From NCBI GenBank assembly GCA_030068145.1, contig JAPJBO010000425.1, positions 1-64,000 on the forward strand: a stretch of DNA of 64,000 nucleotides. The letters are read 5' to 3'. The notes under the pieces were generated by a model that saw only the letters and a list, made by a program, of their open reading frames with translations, had not been told where the DNA came from and did no database searches. The number at the start of each line of letters is the position of its first letter. Positions within the stretch are counted from its first letter, which is position 1. Positions 30,461 to 42,080 of the stretch are shown here, piece by piece. Source of the stretch: Diplonema papillatum. Lineage: Eukaryota > Euglenozoa > Diplonemea > Diplonemida > Diplonemidae. Made by a program: the position numbers and the translations under genes.

Positions 30461-33400
30461 ATGAGTGTGCTATCCGACGCCTCGTCGCCGCCGTACCCGC
30501 TGAATTCGGTCATCTCGCGGCATGACCTCAACCTCCGGCGCCAGCAGCTGCAGCAGCAACCGGAGCGGCCGCATCACGAGCCAGGGACACTGGCCGCGTT
30601 TCTAGGGTCGTCCCGGCACCCGAGCCTGAGCGCTGGATTCGCCGAGCACAAGTCGGCCGGGCAGCATCCCGCACTGATGCAGCCGCCATCGCAGCTTGCT
30701 TCCGGTTACGGTATGTGTTTGTTGCGCTTTAGTGTTCAGGCAGAATCTTGCCTTTGAGATATGTTTGATACTATAATCAAGTCTTCTTTGCGGGAATGCG
30801 GGAACGGCCTCGACGCATGATCGCGTTGTCTGCAGGGAGAAATTACGCCATGCTAACAACAGAGGGTTCACTCGTCGGGAGCCCCCGCACCGAAGCTGCC
30901 CTGCGGCACGCTGTCGACCAGAACCGGCTGTCCGAGCGGTGGAGCCGAGCGTGTACGCCCAGCGACACGCGCGCGACCAGTTCGGCCTCCTGCAGCGGCA
31001 GGAACAGGAGCTGACGCGCGTCCGCGGTTTCCTCGAGCAGCAGCTGGCGAAGCAGAACGAGGAGCTCGCCCGGCTCCGGGTCGGCCACAAACAGAGAGAC
31101 AAGATAATCAACAACAGTGGGGGGCACAAGCGAGTTTAGCCTACCCTCTTATGCCCCTGTGCAGGTGATCTGGTATCTGCGTGTATACGTACCTACATAC
31201 TACCTACATAGTACCTGTACCACCATCCATATCTACAGAGGGTTCACTCGTCGGGAGCCCCCCGACAGAGGCTGCTCTGCGGCACGCTGTCGACCAGAAC
31301 CGGTTGTCCGAGCGGGCGGCCCTGCAAAGCGGGCAGTTCCGCCCGCTGCCGGCGGTGGACCCGAGCGTGTACGCCCAGCGGCACACGTGTGACCAGTTCG
31401 GCCTCCTGCAGCGGCAGGAGCAGGAGCTGACGCGCGTCCGCGGGTTCCTCGAGCAGCAGCTGGCGAAGCAGAACGAGGAGCTCGCCCGGCTCCGGGTCGG
31501 CCACAAACAGAGACAAGATAATCAACAACAGTGGGGGGCACAAGCGAGTTTAGCCCCCCTGTAGAGGTGATCTGGTATCATACGTACCTACATACTACCT
31601 ACATAGTATTACCTGTACCACCATCCATATCTACAGAGGGTTCGCTCGTCGGGAGCCCCCGGACGGAGGCTGCTCTGCGGCACGCTGTCGACCAGAACCG
31701 GTTGTCCGAGCGGGCGGCCCTGCAAAGCGGGCAGTTCCGCCCGCTGCCGGCGGTGGAGCCGAGTGTGTACGCCCAGCGGCACACGCGCGACCAGTTCGGC
31801 CTCCTGCAGCGGCAGGAGCAGGAGCTGACGCGCGTCCGCGGGTTCCTCGAGCAGCAGCTGGCGAAGCAGAACGAGGAGCTCGCCCGGCTCCGGGTCGGCC
31901 ACGAACAGCAGCTGCAATCGGTCGAACGCTTGCACGGCGAGCTGATGGAGAGGTGGCAGCGGGATCCGAGCGAGACGAAGGATGACGAGATCAGGAGGGT
32001 GCGGATAGATCACGCCCACCAGGTGGCCTGCATCAAATCGCGGCAGGCCTCCGAAATGTGGCAGCTGCAGAACCACATCATGCACCTGATGCAGATCCAG
32101 CAGGAGGAGTTGGAGCGGGTGCAGGCCCTGCACGGGCAGCAAATCAGGGCGCAAAACGAGGAGCAGGCGGCGGAACTGAGCCGGATCGGCGTCGTCCCCG
32201 AAGGGCGCGGCATCAGCCACCCCATCGCCGCGGATCCAGCGATGCAGCATGCCTTTCTCACTCAGGTGTGTACACAGCCACTTCTTCCCTTTTTTTTTTT
32301 TTACCAAACATGAAATGTTGGAGGAAATGAGAAGCTCGTCGCCGCAAACCGTGGCGTTTTCACTTGCGTCCTGAATCCAGCTTTACGTAAAAAACGATCA
32401 GGCACTGCGTTCAACGAAAACAACTCTCTCTTCCCGTCATCATCATCATTAGTTTTGTATCAGCCGCGGTTGTGCGAGTGACGAGCTCTTATTTTTGTGT
32501 TCAATGCGCAGGGGTTATTCTAATCCCCGAAATTCAGGAAAATCCCGGTTAAAAAGCTGCATGGCAACCCCTGCTCAACATGCATGCGCGTGGGGGGCCC
32601 AAGACTAAATTCAAAGCGAATTTCTTCTTGGTGTCGGTCGCAACACTTACAAACATGGCTAGCCGTATTTAAGCATACCTACTACCCACATACCACCCGC
32701 CTCACAGCCTCAATGGTCAACCGGAGACCCTAAAACACCGAACCTCTAAACCACAATAAACGCTAAAAAGTCAACATGGCCAGAAAAATTTTTCCCCACG
32801 CTGCGCGTGGGAAAAAAAGGGACTTGTGTGAGTGAAAGTTCGCTTGAAACTCCGGTACTCCGGCAGTCTCACAAAAATGTTACAACTGTCGCTTTGAAGT
32901 TAGTAGGATAGTTGCGAGCTTGCAGTCGAGTCGACGCTTGTGCAGCAGCTTCATAGTAGCTTGTGAATCATTGCTGTAGTGACACACTGTACAAGTCGAC
33001 AACCCAATGTGACACGTTGTGGATCATACAAAGATGGCCAGTCTTAGGATGTGCCTGATTTCATAGGTGGAATTGTAGGTGGGGTACAATACTTGTCATG
33101 GCCGCAGTTACAGGTACTATGACCTGTACCCGTACACGGTGAGGTCGAGTCTCAGAAGCTAGCTAAAGAATGTGTGCCCGAGTCACACCCGAAAAGCGGA
33201 TGTGTCTCGGTCATTGACAGTCTGAGTATCGGGGCGAAGACGTACCTTTATGGTACCTGCTATCAACTGAAGTTGATGTGCAGTTTGGTGTCGAATGACT
33301 GATTGTTGGGAATTTATTGAATGCACTCAATCTTGCAGGAGGCCGACAACAGAGCTCTCCAACTGCACGCGCACAACGAGGTAGCCCGCATGTTGGCCGA

Positions 33401-36400
33401 ACAACGAACGAAGGAAGGCGCCGCCGTCAGCTTGCTGACAGAGCGCGAGCAAGAGATCGCCCGCCTTCAACACGAAACTGTCGAGCAGATGCAGAAGGTG
33501 CAGTTAGAATCAGAGGAGCTGAAGCGTCAGCAGGTCGGTGCTATTTTCTTTCGTGTAAGATCGAGTACCTGAGAAGATTAGTGCGCTCCTTTGGGTTCAT
33601 GCAACGGGCGCGGTCTCCCCTCCAAAGCATGTGCTTAATTCAGCAGCAGTAGTGAGATTGAACTTGATAGGCAGCAACACAGGGCACTCATTTGCATGCA
33701 AATGACTACGGTTGTGAGATTAAACTTGCTATGCAGCACCAGTCGGTGACAATAAACTGCACACTGACGCGAGTATCGGGGGAAACATGCATGAGAGGCA
33801 GTGTTCTGTTTCCCCCATCCCCATCCCCCCATAGACCTGGAGCTGAGAAGATAGACAAGAGCTTTTTTGATAGCGCACCGCCCTGAACGTAAATCCTGAA
33901 CTTGGTGTCAGGTAATTGATCATGATCGGAGTCTATTCGGGTGGCTCAGTGTCTTCACACATTGCATGTGGCGTACATTCTAGAAATAACCATCAGGAAC
34001 TCGAAATGAAAAAGCTGCACACCATTCAAGCCAGCAAGTTACACGACTACGTATGCACCATTTCTTCAGTCTCACAACCTTCTGCTCAATAGCAACGAAT
34101 ATCTATAACTTTGACACGGGCTTGGCGTGATTCGAAAGCAGTGCATGATAATCTTCCCTTAACCTGATCAAGAACACACCCACTCTACTTCTGTGACATC
34201 TTCTTCCAATCCTACAGCAAAGTGTTCTACGTCGGTTGGGCCAAGTAGAACCAGCCACCGATGCTCGAAGCAAGAAGGCTTTGGAGGTACGTTTTTTTTT
34301 TTTTTTTTGCACCTGCATCGCAGGGCTCTCGCGCTCCACCCCTAGAGGCCCAAAAAGGGGGTGATTTCGGGTCCCCCACAATCTCTACCAACGCTGCAGA
34401 GACCCGTATGAAGAAGCAAAAAAAGAAGAATACCGGAAAGAGAAGGCCATTGGGGCGTGGTGCGCTTGAAAGGACACCTTGAAAGCCCCCCTAGTTTGTA
34501 TCACACAATGCCCCCTTGAATGCAGCCAAGTCGCAGAAGTCCACCTGGCGGTTTTGCAACGACTTGAACTTCTGAAGGACGCGTGTGGACTGGTCTGCGG
34601 TCAATGTCTCCTGCCCACAAGTGCACATCATGAGGATTGCTGATAGGCTCTTGTCGCTTAAGCTGTTGCGCAGGCTCGTCTTGATCAGTTTAAGACGGCT
34701 GAACACCCGCTCGCACTCAACAGACACCAAGGGTAAACAGAGGCCAATGAGCATTAGTTTTCGTAGGGTTGGGTACCGCAACTTCCCGGTAACGGTGTTT
34801 GCAAGGTTGAACAGAGTCTTGGAACCTGCGTCCTGACGTGCAGCGAAACTCATGTCACTGACGGCCTGTCGAAGCCCTGTCCACTCCCGCAGCACATCGT
34901 CACGTGTCAGCACGAGAAACGGCACATCACGCTTGGTGACTTTCGTGGTCGTCGAGGGGTCATCATTGTACACCACCTCTACATACCGCGAAGTAGACTC
35001 GTGGTTTCTTCTGCGAGGGACAAGCCTCTCCTCCAGGACGGGCTTCTCTGCATACGACAGGACCGATTCGCGTCCGTAGTGGTCGCACAGAGCACAGACT
35101 TCAACATCCCCGTAGGTCAGCTGCAATCTCTTATCGCTCGGGTGGTTCCGCACGTCGAAAATGCTGAACGAGTTGACGAACGTGCGGGATGCAAACCTGC
35201 GTTCGAGTTCAGCAACCACGTATGCCAGGTACGGCTTTCCGACCTCTTCGTGGAACTTGTCAAAGGTCGCTCTCCCGATGTAAGCGTCCCCCGTTGCCGA
35301 TGCATACAGCTGCAAAAATCCGCTATAGTGGAGACTGCGGTGAGGAGCGTTGCTTCTGCTCCGGATGGAGCTGATTGTCAAGTCGATCCCTTTGACACAA
35401 TCCATGATGTTGTAGTCCCGCGTTTGGAACGCAAGACTCAGCGCGCTGAGGTCGCTCAGAACATCGCTTCCGAGACAGAGGGAGGCAACAAACTGCACAG
35501 ACATCAGGTGGACGTGTAGGAAGCGCGCTGTACTCAGCTCAGATGCAAGCTTCGCCAGTGCCCGAACAATAGCCGGATAAATGGTACGCACGGCATCTGT
35601 GCACGCAGTGAAAGCCAACCAGCGAGTTTCAGACGGTTCGACAATAGACCTTTGGGGTCCTTCGCAGCGGTCGGCGAGTTCCTCAAACGCACGGTCGATC
35701 TCACAAAGACGCTTTTGAGAGGCCGAGAAGAAGACCCACAGTTGGCGCAGCACCTGGAAGAACTGCTTCATCACTGGGATCGCAGTCGAGCTGTCGACAC
35801 TCGCGAGTGAAAGCAGATGCGCGCAGCACCAGCTGAACAACGAAGAACAATTCGTCCTAGCGCGGAGGCGCTGCTGCGCTCCTAGATTGTCCGACGACAT
35901 GCTTGTTGTGCCGTCAAGCGAGCACCCCACAAACGTGGTTTTCAGATTCTTGTTTTCTCCGTCGATTTGCAGTTCCTTGATCACAGCCTCAGCGTGCCCG
36001 CGTCCGGTCCGATCGTACAGGTTGGTCATGGACCAAAACCGCTCTGTGACCTCTCCCTGCTCGGTCACCATCCGAACGGTGACAGCAATTTTGTGCTCCC
36101 TGGAGATGTCGTCGCTTCCGTCTGCACAAACAGCCCAAAACGCAGCGTTGCTCAAGTGCATTGTGATGTCCTCTTTCAAGACTTCGCCAATGCAATGGAG
36201 AAGCTGGAGCAGAGCTTGAGCTGAGAGATACGTGATGTCCTGTTGCATCCACTTCATGAATGCGGAATCACCCATGCAGTGCGCATAGTGTTGCATAGCT
36301 GGGCGAAGGTGAGAGAGGGGGCGGTTGTGCGATAGCTCGAAGAACATAGAGTCGATGATTTTCTTGAGCTGGTCGGTGTTGTAGGTGCGACTCGTGTTGA

Positions 36401-39400
36401 GGTGTTCCAGGATGGCGGCAGGTGCACGACCGACGGATGTCGCGTGAATCTTCGACTTCGTGTGGTTCTGCAATGCAGCTTTCAACTTCCTGAGCTGAAC
36501 AAAGCTCGTTTGCACGAAGATCTGGTTGGAATCCGACCATTGGCACAGCCACACCCCCCAGCCCTGGATCAACACGTGTACGCTACACGGTGTAGTACAC
36601 CCCCCAGCCCTACCCCGGACCATTTTTTTTTTTCGGGGGGGGGGTGATTTTTTAAAAAATCACCCCCCCATTTTTTTTGGGTTTTTTTTTTGGGGTGATT
36701 TTAGGGCTAAATCACCCCCCCGCGAGAGCCCTGCTGCATCGTGGGAGTCCTCGAGGAGGCAGGATTCTGCCAACCACCTACACTAGGACTTCCCCCCTTC
36801 ACTTTGGAATGGTCTGCATTGACCGAGATGCACACAGCAGCGCAGTGAAGGAAAGAAGAAAACAGGGGGCTCTAGTCCCTCGTATGGGCTCATTCCTCAC
36901 CCTACCTCCCTACCTCTCTACCTCACACTTTTCTTCGGTAGCCACTCGAGCCCTCTCGTGGTTTTCTGAGATCTGGAAAAGCTGGGTGCAAGGAAACGAC
37001 TCTCTCTCAGCGAATAAGTAGTAGCTATTCCCCCCGACGAGCCACCATCCCATCCAAACCCCCTTTTGGACAACACCTTCCTCGAAGAAGACTTGATGCT
37101 AGCATCAACCATGCATGAGAGGTGCTCTGCCTAAACATTAAACTAAGTTTTTTGTATAGGCACCTGCTTTGTAGGAAATACTTGAGGAGGCTGCCAGCTG
37201 CAACAGATCAAAGGAGGTAAATGTGCTGTAGCCTACACGAAACACAGGTGAATCTGGGTTCAGTGGCGGGCGTAAGCGTTCAACAACAATGCCGAAGCAA
37301 CTCGACAGCTCGGGCGAGGTGAGTTGGGTGAAGAGGGTGGTCCGAGGGGACCGCGGAGGCGGGGCGGAGGCGCCTTCTGGGCGCTTTACCCACGGTACAC
37401 GGACGAGGAGGCCGAAGGCGTGGCCCAGTGGGTCTTCGCGTAGCTGGCGTAGGCGTTCAACAAAAAAGACCCACTTTGTAGTTGCAGGGATTATCCTGCA
37501 TGGTTAAAAAAAGGTTTCTTCACAAAAAAAAAAAAAGAGTTCTCTCAAAACAGGCCGGTTAAAAAAGATTTTTTAACCACAGGAGTCTCTGGTGAAGGCT
37601 TTTTTGTGCTTGCAAGGCCAGTGACACGGAGGCGAGAGGACCGCAAGACCCAAAAGCGGGGTCCACAACAAAGTGGCGAAGCAGCAACACGCCCACGAAG
37701 GTCGCATACCAGGCTTACAGGTCATCAAAAAAACCTCGCTCAACGTGGAATTTTTTTTCCGGCCAGCCTGCTACAGACTTTTTAACCATGTTTTCCCCGA
37801 TTTTCGGGGATTAGAATAACCCCTGTGTAGTTGTAGTAAAAAAAAAAAAAAGGAGACCCTAAAACACCGAACCTCTAAACCACAATAAACGCTAAAAAAA
37901 CGCTAAAAATGTAAAATAACAGAGAGATGGTATGTTGCATACAGTGTAGTGTGTGTTGTGTGTAGTGTAGTGCGTTGTGTGTAGTGGGGTGGTGTAGTGT
38001 GCAGTGTAGTGTGTGTTGTGTGTAGTGTAGTGTGTTGTGTGTAGTGTGGTGGTGTAGTGTCGTGGTGTAGAGTGTGTGTTGTGTGTAGTCTGGTGGTGTA
38101 GTGTGCAGTGTAGTGTGTGTTGTGTAGTGTGTGGTGTGCAGTGTGTGGGTGTAGTGTAGTGTAGTGTGTGTAGTGTAATGTTGTTTTCTCCCCCTCTAGC
38201 CTCCTTCGAAATGAGCACAAGGCAGTCCCTCAAGTATTTCCCCAACTCTGTCGCAGGAAGATGAAATACGCCGCATCAAAGAACGCACCGAGGAAGAGTT
38301 CGCCCACAGGCTGCGCCTGCAGCAACTGTACTCTGATTCTGCCGGCCGAGTAACGGAGCCGTCGCCAAGTCGACTCCAAGCACCGCGAAGCAACCTCCAC
38401 CCCGCGCTTCAGGAGAGGCTGCTCAACAGGGAGCGAGAGATGGCTGACTTGGTCTCACGACACAGCGCTGCCCGTCACATCGAGTCCGTTCCGAGACCGG
38501 GTCCACTTGAAGAGAATCGGTGTGCATCATTTTGATTATCCGTCGCACGCAACACATGGTGGTGTAAGCGAAGAACAAATCAGATTGTGTTTGTATTGTA
38601 TTCGCCCCTCAACCTCTGTATTTCCTCCCTTCCATTCGTTCGGAGTCAAAGCAGCTACGTCGAGTATTTCCCGCCCAGAAACTGCTCGTGCGGCTTTCTG
38701 CTGCCCGTTGTGTGCAACACGGACCACGTGTTCAAACACGCGTAACAAAGGCTCGCAACCCCACGCAGGTACACGTTGCAGTTGAAGCAGCAGATCGACG
38801 AATTGACCAACGCCCTGTCGCAGAAGAACGTCGCCCTGGCCAACCTCGAGGCGGACCTGCAGGCGGAGCGGCGTTCCGCGGCCGAGGTGCTGGGCATGGC
38901 GGAGGCGATGAAGCCGGAGATCGCCCATTGGCGCCAGGCGTCGGAGACGACCGCTTCGGCGCAGCACCGGCTGCAGGACCAGTACCGCATCACGCAGGAG
39001 TTCAGCGAGCGGGAAGTCAAGGGCCGCGACGAGACCATCAGCGTGCTGCGCTCGGAGACAGAGCAGCTGCGGTTGTTCGCCGAGAAGCTCAAAGACGCGC
39101 TCCACGCCGCCCAGCGGGAGATGAAGGCGTGTCAGGCCCGGGAGCGTGAAACCGACACCCGGTTCGAACTCATGCGGGCTCGTGCGGAAAGCGCGGAGTG
39201 CGAGCTCGGGTACTCAACCCAAGCGCTCGACGTGCTGTCCTCGCGCAACGGCGAGCTGGAGAAGCTGCACATGCACAAAGTGGTCGGGGCCCTCGAAGAC
39301 CGATACTTCCAGCCCGACGGCCGCAACCTCCCGCAGCACCCTGCGCCGACCATCGCAATGATCGATCATCCCTCAAACCCATACCTCGAAGCATCCGTCC

Positions 39401-39462
39401 AAGACCCCGCCTACAGCCCGGTTATCGACTCACTTGCGAAGTACATCAAACAAGCCATGTGA
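30461..39462 (+). CDS. Eight-exon coiled-coil protein, 731 residues
   Basis: Exons that join in frame throughout: 30461-30710, 31637-32265, 33339-33533, 33997-34050, 34218-34286, 37175-37216, 38257-38519 and 38769-39462 (TGA). All introns are GT-AG (for example ACG/GTATGT, CAG/GTGTGT, TAC/GTATGC, GAG/GTACGT, GAG/GTAAAT). The sum is 2196 bases, 732 codons. The N-terminus is Gln/Pro-rich (MSVLSDASSPPYPLNSVISR). Exon 2 onwards is strongly coiled-coil: DQFGLLQRQEQELTRVRGFL, EQQLAKQNEELARLRVGHEQ, then EADNRALQLHAHNEVARMLA and finally LQLKQQIDELTNALSQKNVA. The C-terminus (NPYLEASVQDPAYSPVIDSL) is not coiled. No enzyme domain is seen, so a structural or cytoskeletal role is likely but unproven. Exon 2 is preceded by two truncated copies, and intron 5 contains a complete hAT transposon. 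Exons are GC-rich, introns AT-rich. Confidence 0.82.
30861..31636 (+). repeat. Two truncated upstream copies of coiled-coil exon 2
   Basis: Copies start after an acceptor-like ..CAG at about 30862 and 31241, spaced about 379 and 396 bp from the next. Both keep the phase of the real exon 2 (AG GGT TC..). Copy 1 lacks about 47 bases after CTGTCCGAGCGG and shifts frame. Copy 2 stays in frame to RVGHKQR. Both leave the exon at the same point, with a shared tail AAGATAATCAACAACAGTGG, and lack the second half of the exon. They share intron sequence too (CCTACATACTACCTACATAG). Confidence 0.9.
32266..33338. other. Coiled-coil gene intron 2
   Basis: An intron of about 1.07 kb with shared small repeats: GGGGTTATTCTAATCCCCGA at 32513 and the block GAGACCCTAAAACACCGAAC at 32723-32770. 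Both reappear in intron 6 (37796-37830 reversed, 37850-37900). A segment at 33120-33200 resembles 58090-58205 reversed. No exon is seen. Confidence 0.6.
34321..36733 (-). mobile_element. Complete hAT transposon in a host intron
   Basis: Perfect 13 bp inverted ends: CAGGGCTCTCGCG at 34321-34333 and CGCGAGAGCCCTG at 36721-36733. The 8 bp CTGCATCG is duplicated at 34313-34320 and 36734-36741. Subterminal GGGGGTGATTT words occur at both ends (34357; 36640-36720 inverted pairs). Length is 2413 bp. It lies between exons 5 and 6 of the coiled-coil gene, in the opposite orientation, and carries one open transposase gene. Intact ends, duplication and reading frame indicate a recent, possibly still mobile insertion. 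Confidence 0.97.
34491..36623 (-). CDS. hAT superfamily transposase, intact
   Basis: A 710-codon - strand frame fully inside the inverted ends. DDE-type features in order: AFWAVCADGSDDISREHKIA (first Asp), VGCSLDGTTSMSSDNLGAQQ (second Asp with the G/S pattern of hAT), a long helical insertion, and the C-terminal dimerisation region LRYPTLRKLMLIGLCLPLVS then VECERVFSRLKLIKTSLRNS, whose Glu is the likely third catalytic residue. It cuts and pastes the element and makes 8 bp duplications. No BED zinc finger is evident at the N-terminus; the first ~60 residues are Cys/Trp-containing and the true start could be internal (for example near QLRKLKAALQ). It resembles the DUF4371/ZNF862-type hAT group, assigned from memory with moderate confidence. 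Confidence 0.95.
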   Translation of the reverse strand: MVRGRAGGCTTPCSVHVLIQGWGVWLCQWSDSNQIFVQTSFVQLRKLKAALQNHTKSKIHATSVGRAPAAILEHLNTSRTYNTDQLKKIIDSMFFELSHNRPLSHLRPAMQHYAHCMGDSAFMKWMQQDITYLSAQALLQLLHCIGEVLKEDITMHLSNAAFWAVCADGSDDISREHKIAVTVRMVTEQGEVTERFWSMTNLYDRTGRGHAEAVIKELQIDGENKNLKTTFVGCSLDGTTSMSSDNLGAQQRLRARTNCSSLFSWCCAHLLSLASVDSSTAIPVMKQFFQVLRQLWVFFSASQKRLCEIDRAFEELADRCEGPQRSIVEPSETRWLAFTACTDAVRTIYPAIVRALAKLASELSTARFLHVHLMSVQFVASLCLGSDVLSDLSALSLAFQTRDYNIMDCVKGIDLTISSIRSRSNAPHRSLHYSGFLQLYASATGDAYIGRATFDKFHEEVGKPYLAYVVAELERRFASRTFVNSFSIFDVRNHPSDKRLQLTYGDVEVCALCDHYGRESVLSYAEKPVLEERLVPRRRNHESTSRYVEVVYNDDPSTTTKVTKRDVPFLVLTRDDVLREWTGLRQAVSDMSFAARQDAGSKTLFNLANTVTGKLRYPTLRKLMLIGLCLPLVSVECERVFSRLKLIKTSLRNSLSDKSLSAILMMCTCGQETLTADQSTRVLQKFKSLQNRQVDFCDLAAFKGALCDTN
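37217..38256. other. Coiled-coil gene intron 6, repeat-rich
   Basis: Contains GCGTAAGCGTTCAACAA and the following segment, also found reversed at 51880-51900. A GC-rich open stretch at 37278-37442 ends YTDEEAEGVAQWVFA before TAG; it resembles an exon fragment but joins nothing. A short block (ATCCTGCATGGTTAAAAAA) recurs at 59763. Near the end, TCGAAATGAGCACAAGGCAG recurs at 42835 and, reversed, at 51805. Intron 6 also contains a TGTAGTG microsatellite. Confidence 0.6.
37921..38185. repeat. GTGTAGTG/GTGTTGTG microsatellite
   Basis: An irregular run of GTGTAGTGT, GTGTTGTGT and GGTGGTGTAGTG words lying wholly within an intron. It generates long Thr/His-rich false frames on the - strand. Confidence 0.95.
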
Positions 39463-40068
39463 AGGGCAACCTTCGTTCGACGAACAGGTGAAACGCACAG
39501 CGAACGCCTGCTTTAGGCATGCTGGTTTGTTCAGTCGACCCGTATGCTGGTGTACGCGTAAGCGCTTCATCCCGATGAAGAGATTACTTGCAAGGCACCA
39601 TTACCACCGTTCACAAAGATCTTGCTGCGAGGGGGTTATCCCAGCCTTCTGATACCAGCAGTACGTCCAGCAAAGTGGGCCACCTTGCAACCTGAGCGCT
39701 GGATGCAACTGCGAGCTTTTTGTCCGCTGCAGCATCAGTATGCGCACTGCACGATCAATTCCGGATCCAGCAGTACGGGACGAGTCCAGCGAAAAGGCGC
39801 TCGGCGCGCCCGAAAAAATCCTTTTCCCGGTGAAATCGGTGCCGTGCCGCTTCACCCCGTCCGGTAGCGGTAGCCTTGTTTTTTTTCGAGAAATAGGTCT
39901 CAGAATTCACGAGGCGGTGCTCCCAAAATCCAAACCTGAAACGGTAACATACCCAGTTTCACTGGAGTGCCCGTTCCCGGCGAGCTACGAGGGAACGAAC
40001 CTGTAAGAGTGCCAACGCTACTCTTTCTATAGCGTAGTCTATTCATGATAGCCAACTACATATAAAAG

Positions 40069-40210
40069 GTGTCACGGGATAAGCCGGCAGCCGCTGCTTA
40101 ACGGCTTATCACAGTGCATGCTAATCCATGTGGTTCATGTACTTAAAAGAACTCAATGCTTAGCGGCTTATCACGTGGGCGGCCCTGAGATTACCCCCTC
40201 AGGTGACACC
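40069..40210. mobile_element. Small MITE, GGTGTCAC family, copy 1
   Basis: Ends GGTGTCAC and GGTGACACC are inverted; the inside has GATAAGCCG and CGGCTTATCAC words that can pair. Another copy is at 52256-52384 and a shorter diverged one at 43950-44020. The flanking 120 bp to the left is also shared with 52139-52250, so these two copies may be part of a larger duplicated unit. Confidence 0.75.
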
Positions 40211-41191
40211 ACTTTACCTTAAGCCATACTTCAACTCTCTTGGCATTGTCGGCCGGGGTTTCCTGTTCGGGAATCTTCGCTCGCCGCGTCGTCGGCATCT
40301 TTCCACCTTAGCCTTTCAATGGGAGCCGACGGACCACGTCCGGTCGCAAAGATAGAAAAAGGATCGGCGTGTGGACGAAGCCCCGTTGCAGCATTCAACC
40401 ACCACCTCCCTCCATAACATTATCTAGTAGAAGCCCCGCGCCCAACCTGCGACGAACTGGCCAACGCGACAAGCCTGAACAGCGCCAACTTTGCTGTGTC
40501 ACTGGCTTCGTCGTTTAGCTTTTCGTCTTCGGTTGTGCCGCATTGTACGTTTCAGGCACCAGCTGCCGAAGAGAGTACGTTGTACTTGTAGCCCGTCTTT
40601 CGTTTCTACTTCCCGCTCACACATGTTGTCGATCCAACTGTTCCCCTTCCACTCAAGAAATTGTACCCGGTTCACACGCCTCCCTCTTTCGCCCTTCTTT
40701 TCTTTTACATAAGCGCCAGCTTGAAAGGAAATGCTCGACGATGCTGCCCGACAAAGAACAGAAGAGATCCCAAGTGCTGTTACTACCGAACCAGGGTATT
40801 GGCTACACATTTTTGGGTGCTGCCAGCTTCGGACCGATCCAGGCGTTATGTTGGTCTGGTCTGAAGGAGTTTTCCGTTCCTGTTTCGGGGACTTGTACAA
40901 GGGAGAAACAGCACAGTTGGGTCTTCAGATTGTGGACTTGAGCACCCCAGTCGAGTAATGTGCCGAACTCGCTGAAGGAGCAGCAGTGCAGCTTTGCATA
41001 TCCTGTCCACGAGTTCCTGGTCGACGTCATCCTTGTCAACAGGCCGCATGGCTTCCCACTGCGGTCAGCCATCGGACCACGGTCTGAATCTGGTAGCAGT
41101 AGCCACTCCCCTGGCCGAACACCCCGCGGTGTGGAACGGTTCGGAAAACCGCGCAAACTATTTGTTTTTTTTAATAGTACATCTGTACTGA

Positions 41192-41405
41192 CGGGAACAT
41201 TTCCGGAACAACGGTTGCACATGAACGAGAAAACGAAGCCAACGAAAAAGTGCTAATACAGGAAAACCCCCCCAAGAGAGGTTTATACCCTGTACACGCG
41301 AAGAACAAGAATTTTTTGCCTTATCATTTTCATCACCTTTGGTCAGTTGATGCTGATCGTCCGTTGCTTCGTTAGCAGTGCAAGCCCCAACTCCGGAAAT
41401 GTTCT
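41192..41405. mobile_element. MITE with GGAACATTTCCGG ends, copy 1
   Basis: Left end GGGAACATTTCCGGAACAAC and right end CTCCGGAAATGTTC are inverted. Inner words GGTCAGTTGATG and GATCGTCCGTTGCTTCGTT are shared with copies at 45746-45876 and 63719-63911. Confidence 0.8.
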
Positions 41406-42080
41406 TTACCAAACATGCTATGTTGGAGGAAATAAGAACGTGTCACAGGCCATCCACGGCGTTTCCTTGCGCCCTGTACCAAGAAACAAACGTCCAGGCA
41501 AAAGCGTTCAACGAAAACAGTTCCCTCCCCTCATCATTTTCCGGTTTCAACCGTGGATAGCCGGTGACGTGTCATATTTTTAGGCGCGAAAGCGTTTTTT
41601 TTGTTGCTTACTTGGAGCTTTGGTGCGTGGGTTCTTTCTGATTTGTGCGACCTTGAGCCTCAAAGTACGCTAGAATCGCAATAAGACCTGACCCCGCAAA
41701 CGCCACAAGCACTCGATCTTGACGACGCAATGGCAATGGCAGGCGCGGGGACGTCATAAAGTAACCGAGCTCGTGTGGAAGTGCATGCTAATTTCACACA
41801 TGATTGAAATCATGTCCCATCTCATCTTTGTGGGTCTTCGACACCTACCAAGCTTGACGCAAAGGTTCGCATTTGACAAAAAAACAACAACAAGAAAACG
41901 CCTCTCTATTCTCCAAAACCACTTTTTTAGCTCGAATAGAAGCTATTCATATTGCATATTCATAGGACCTCGTACTATCCAAGTGCTTCGCGGGTCCTTT
42001 GTTCTTTGTGGACCTACCAAACTTGACGCAAAGGTTCGCATTTGACAAAAAAAAAACAAAAAAAAAACACCCAAGACACG

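Larger units (their letters stand above)
39463..42080. other. Spacer between the two coiled-coil genes
   Basis: No gene is supported. It contains a ~280 bp block (39929-40212) shared with 52139-52385, including a small MITE, and a second MITE (41192-41405). Two segments with CAAAGGTTCGCATTTGACAA (41861-41881 and 42029-42050) form a ~165 bp direct repeat immediately before the next gene. Confidence 0.6.

Noticed and set aside
34397..34482. Possible coiled-coil exon after GCTGCAG
   Set aside because: It lies inside the inverted ends of the hAT element, not in host sequence.
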